Shown here: positions 61,381 through 64,000 of the stretch, one piece after another | Position numbering within the stretch: position 1 is the first letter of the stretch | Layout of the letters: every line of letters begins with the position of its first letter | Origin: Euonymus europaeus | Taxonomy: Eukaryota > Streptophyta > Magnoliopsida > Celastrales > Celastraceae | Assembly (NCBI GenBank): GCA_963580455.1 | Contig: OY756966.1 | Span: forward strand, 14,759,001 to 14,823,000 | DNA: 64,000 nucleotides | Direction: 5' to 3' | Translations under genes and position numbers: made by a program | The notes under the pieces: generated by a model | The model's input: only the letters and a program-made list of their open reading frames with translations | The model's database searches: none | What the model was told of the DNA's origin: nothing

Positions 61381-64000
61381 TTCCTAGATTATTTCGATGC
61401 CAAAACACCAACTTTCTATGACAAATATACAAAACCTTTTAAAAGCTCCTCCAAAGAGAGAGTTGGGCAACTTCGGACAATCAAAATTTCTCGGGATAGA
61501 CTTTTTATTGTTCTTCTATGTCAAATTTTACGAGTATAAGCTTCCCAGATTATTTCGATGCCAAAACTCCAACTTTCTATGACAAATAGACAAAACCGTT
61601 AAAAGCTCCTCCATAGAGAGAGTTGCGAAACTTCGGACTCTCAAAATTGCTCGGGATAGACTTTTTATTGTTCTTCTATGTCAAATTTTACGAGTATAAG
61701 CTTCCTACATTATTTCGATGCCAAAACACCAACTTTCTATGACAAATGGACAAAACCGTTAAAAGCTCCTCCATAGAGAGAGTTGAGCAACTTCGGACCA
61801 TCAAAGTTGCTCGGTGTACAATTTCTATTGTTCTCATATGTCAAATTTTACGAGTATAAGCTTCCTACATTATTTCGATGACAAAACACCAACTTTCTAT
61901 GACAAATGGACAAAACCGTTTAAAGCTCCTCCATAGAGAGAGTTGAGCAACTTCGGACCATCAAAGTTGCTCGGTGTTCAATATCCATTGTTCTCATATA
62001 TCAAATTTTACGAGTATAGGCTTCCTACATTATTTCGATGTCAAAACACCAACTTTCTAAGACAAATGGACAAAACCGTTAAAAGCTCCTCCATAAAGAG
62101 AGTTGAGCAACTTCGGACCATCAAAGTTGCTCGGTGTATAATATTTATGGTTCTCATATGTCAAATTTTACGAGTATAAGCTTCAGAGATTATTTCGATG
62201 CCAAAACGCCAACTTTTATGACAAATAGACAAAACCGTTTAAAGCTCCTCCATAGATAGAGTTGAGCAACTTTGGACTATCAAAGTTGCTCGGGATAGAC
62301 TTTTCATTGTTCTTCTATGTCAAATTTTACGAGTATAAGCTTCCTACATTATTTCGATGCCAAAACACCAACTTTCTATGACAAATATACAAAACCGTTA
62401 AAAGCTCCTCCATAGAGAGAGTTGGGCAACTTCGGACTATCAAAATTTCTCGGGATAGACTTTTTATTGTTCTTCTATGTCAAATTTTACGAGTATAAGC
62501 TTCAGAGATTATTTCGATGCCAAAACACCAACTATTATGACAAATAGACAAAACCGTTTAAAGCTCCTCCATAGAGAGAGTTGAGCAACTTTGGACTATC
62601 AAAGTTGCTCGGGATAGACTTTTCATTGTTCTTCTATGTCAAATTTTACGAGTATAAGCTTCCTACATTATTTCGATGCCAAAACACCAACTTTCTATGA
62701 CAAATGAACAAAACCGTTAAAAGCTCCTCCATAGAGAGAGTTGAGCAACTTCGGACCATCAAAGTTGCTCGGTGTACAATTTCTATTCTTCTCATATGTC
62801 AAATTTTACGAGTATAAGCTTCCTACATTATTTCGATGACAAAACACCAACTTTCTATGACAAATGGACAAAACCGTTAAAAGCTCCTCCATAGAGAGAG
62901 TTGAGCAACTTCGGACCATCAAAGTTGCTCGGTGTTCAATTTCTATTGTTCTCATATATCAAATTTTACGAGTATAGGCTTCCTACATTATTTCGATGTC
63001 AAAACACCAACTTTCTAATACAAATGGACAAAACCGTAAAAGCTCCTCCATAAAGAGAGTTGAGCAACTTTGGACCATCAAAGTTGCTCGGTGTATAATA
63101 TTTATGGTTCTCATATGTCAAATTTTACGAGTATAAGCTTCAGAGATTATTTCGATTCCAAAACACCAACTTTTATGACAAATAGACAAAACCGTTTAAA
63201 GCTCCTCCATAGAGAGAGTTGAGCAACTTTGGACTATCAATGTTGCTCGGGATAGACTTTTCATTGTTCTTCTATGTCAAATTTTACGAGTATAAGCTTC
63301 CTACATTATTTCGATGCCAAAACACCAACTTTCTATGACAAATATACAAAACCGTTAAAAGCTCCTCCATAGAGAGAGTTGGGCAACTTCGGACTGTCAA
63401 AATTTCTTGGGATAGACTTTTTATTGTTCTTCTATGTCAAATTTTACGAGTATAAGCTTCCTAGATTATTTCGATGCCAAAACACCAACTTTCTATGACA
63501 AATAGACAAAACCGTTAAAAGCTCCTCCATAGAGAGAGTTGAGCAACTTCGGACTATCAAAATTGCTCGGGATAGACTTTTTATTGTTCTTCTATGTTAA
63601 ATTTTACGAGTATAAGCTTCCTAGATTATTTCGATGCCAAAACACCAACTTTCTATGACAAATAGACAAAACCGTTAAAAGCTCCTCCATAGAGAGAGTT
63701 GAGCAACTTCGGACTATCAAAATTGCTCGGGATAGACTTTTTATTGTTCTTCTATGTTAAATTTTACGAGTATAAGCTTCCTACATTATTTCGATGCCAA
63801 AACACCAACTTTCTATGAAAAATAGACAAAACCGTTAAAAGCTCATCCATAGAGAGAGTTGAGCAACTTCGGACTATCAAAATTGCTCGGGATAGACTTT
63901 TTACTGTTCTTCTATGTCAAATTTTACGAGTATAAGCTTCCTAGATTATTTCGATGCCAAAACACCAACTTTCTATGACAAATGGACAAAACCATTAAAA
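61381..64000 (+). repeat. Truncated, re-copied pieces of the terminal 15-mer
   Basis: About 61390-62440 repeats 60110-61160 at 1,279 bp (8 x 160 minus 1). From about 62480 the CAACTATTATG and TTTGGAC monomers repeat those 320 bp earlier. From about 62860 the TTCAATTTC, CTAATACAAATGG and GTATAATATTTATGG monomers repeat the series 960 bp earlier. The last 220 bp (63781-64000) resemble about 59141-59360 and end inside a CCATTAAAA monomer. The array continues beyond the window. Confidence 0.82.

Larger units (their letters stand above)
1..64000 (+). repeat. 160-bp HindIII-type satellite DNA array (entire window)
   Basis: The window consists of about 400 head-to-tail copies of a 160-bp monomer, all in one orientation. 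The phrase AAAACCGTTAAAAGCTCCTC recurs every 160 bp (for example at 1, 160, 320), give or take 1-3 bases where small indels occur. Most monomers hold one HindIII site in the phrase TATAAGCTTCC; monomers with AAGCATC have lost it. Consensus G+C is about 37% by hand count. Neither the start nor the end of the array is in the window. Such long, homogeneous arrays with monomers near nucleosome length are typical of plant and animal centromeric or heterochromatic satellites. That location is an inference: nothing here shows CENH3 occupancy, and a subtelomeric or interstitial block would look the same. No other sequence interrupts the array. Confidence 0.99.

Noticed and set aside
1470..62179. Short open frames of 60-113 codons on both strands (for example 18319-18660 plus strand, and the recurrent 72-codon minus-strand frame at 34094, 35854, 37614, 42252 and later)
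   Set aside because: They repeat only because monomers repeat. The 160-bp unit is not divisible by 3, so each successive monomer is read in a new frame until a stop is hit. Many begin at GTG (for example 8217), none has a recognisable domain, and no promoter or codon signature is visible.
1..64000. CRISPR-like array of regularly spaced repeats
   Set aside because: The entire 160-bp unit is conserved, including the parts that would be spacers, and no cas genes are present. This is a satellite, not repeats with unique spacers.
1..64000. CENP-B box
   Set aside because: The TTCG at monomer 41-44 is followed by A at the right distance (49), but the required CGGG at 52-55 is AAAG. A CGGG at 61-64 in type A lies nine bases too far. 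The other TTCG, at 123-126, also fails. No copy examined fits the motif.
1..64000. Protein repeat gene (long tandem-repeat coding sequence)
   Set aside because: All six frames are interrupted by stops within one to two monomers, and indels of one base are tolerated freely, so there is no selection on reading frame.

Overview
The whole 64-kb window is one uninterrupted tandem satellite DNA array. The basic unit is an AT-rich monomer of 160 bp (about 37% G+C in the consensus I wrote out by eye). About 400 copies run head to tail in the same orientation from the first base to the last. I found no protein-coding gene, RNA gene, transposon insertion, CRISPR array, rRNA or tRNA, and no stretch of non-satellite sequence. 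Short open frames of 60 to 113 codons occur on both strands. They are by-products of the repeat: each covers one to two monomers, recurs wherever the same monomer variants recur, and several begin at GTG rather than ATG. The window looks like a eukaryotic chromosome, most likely a plant, in a centromeric or other constitutive heterochromatin block. The species cannot be read from the sequence.

Monomer anatomy, numbered from the AAAACCG start: a purine-rich GAGAGAG run near 25-31; a 9+9 bp inverted repeat (GAGCAACTT at 34-42, AAGTTGCTC at 53-61); a class-defining stretch at 61-91; AAATTTT at 92-98; a HindIII site AAGCTT at 107-112; and CAAAA motifs near 131 and at the monomer junction. Two main classes interleave. 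Type A carries GGGATAGAC after the inverted repeat. Type B carries GGTGTACAA and later CATATG, and usually C at position 48.

Layout. 1-13 kb: 7-mer, 30-mer, 6-mer, 9-mer and 4-mer higher-order repeats (HORs). 13.1-16.6 kb: a 12-mer of 1,918 bp. 16.6-25.4 kb: irregular 3-mers, a 5-mer of 801 bp and a 6-mer of 960 bp. 25.6-31.6 kb: a 15-mer of 2,401 bp, then a 4-mer of 640 bp. 32.8-38.0 kb: three copies of an 11-mer of 1,760 bp. 37.3-49.2 kb: a duplicated segment at about 6.24-kb offset (39 monomers). 49.3-54.5 kb: a 13-mer of 2,081 bp. 54.5-56.6 kb: 4-mer and 3-mer repeats, the latter with 622 identical bases. 57.2-64 kb: a 15-mer of 2,399 bp plus shorter derived copies.

Nothing here works as a gene set. 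The record is of repeated unequal exchange and segmental amplification: no single HOR dominates, unit sizes run from 1 to 39 monomers, and the two ends of the window share monomer variants that the middle largely lacks. All comparisons were made by eye, and boundaries marked 'about' may be off by tens of bases.
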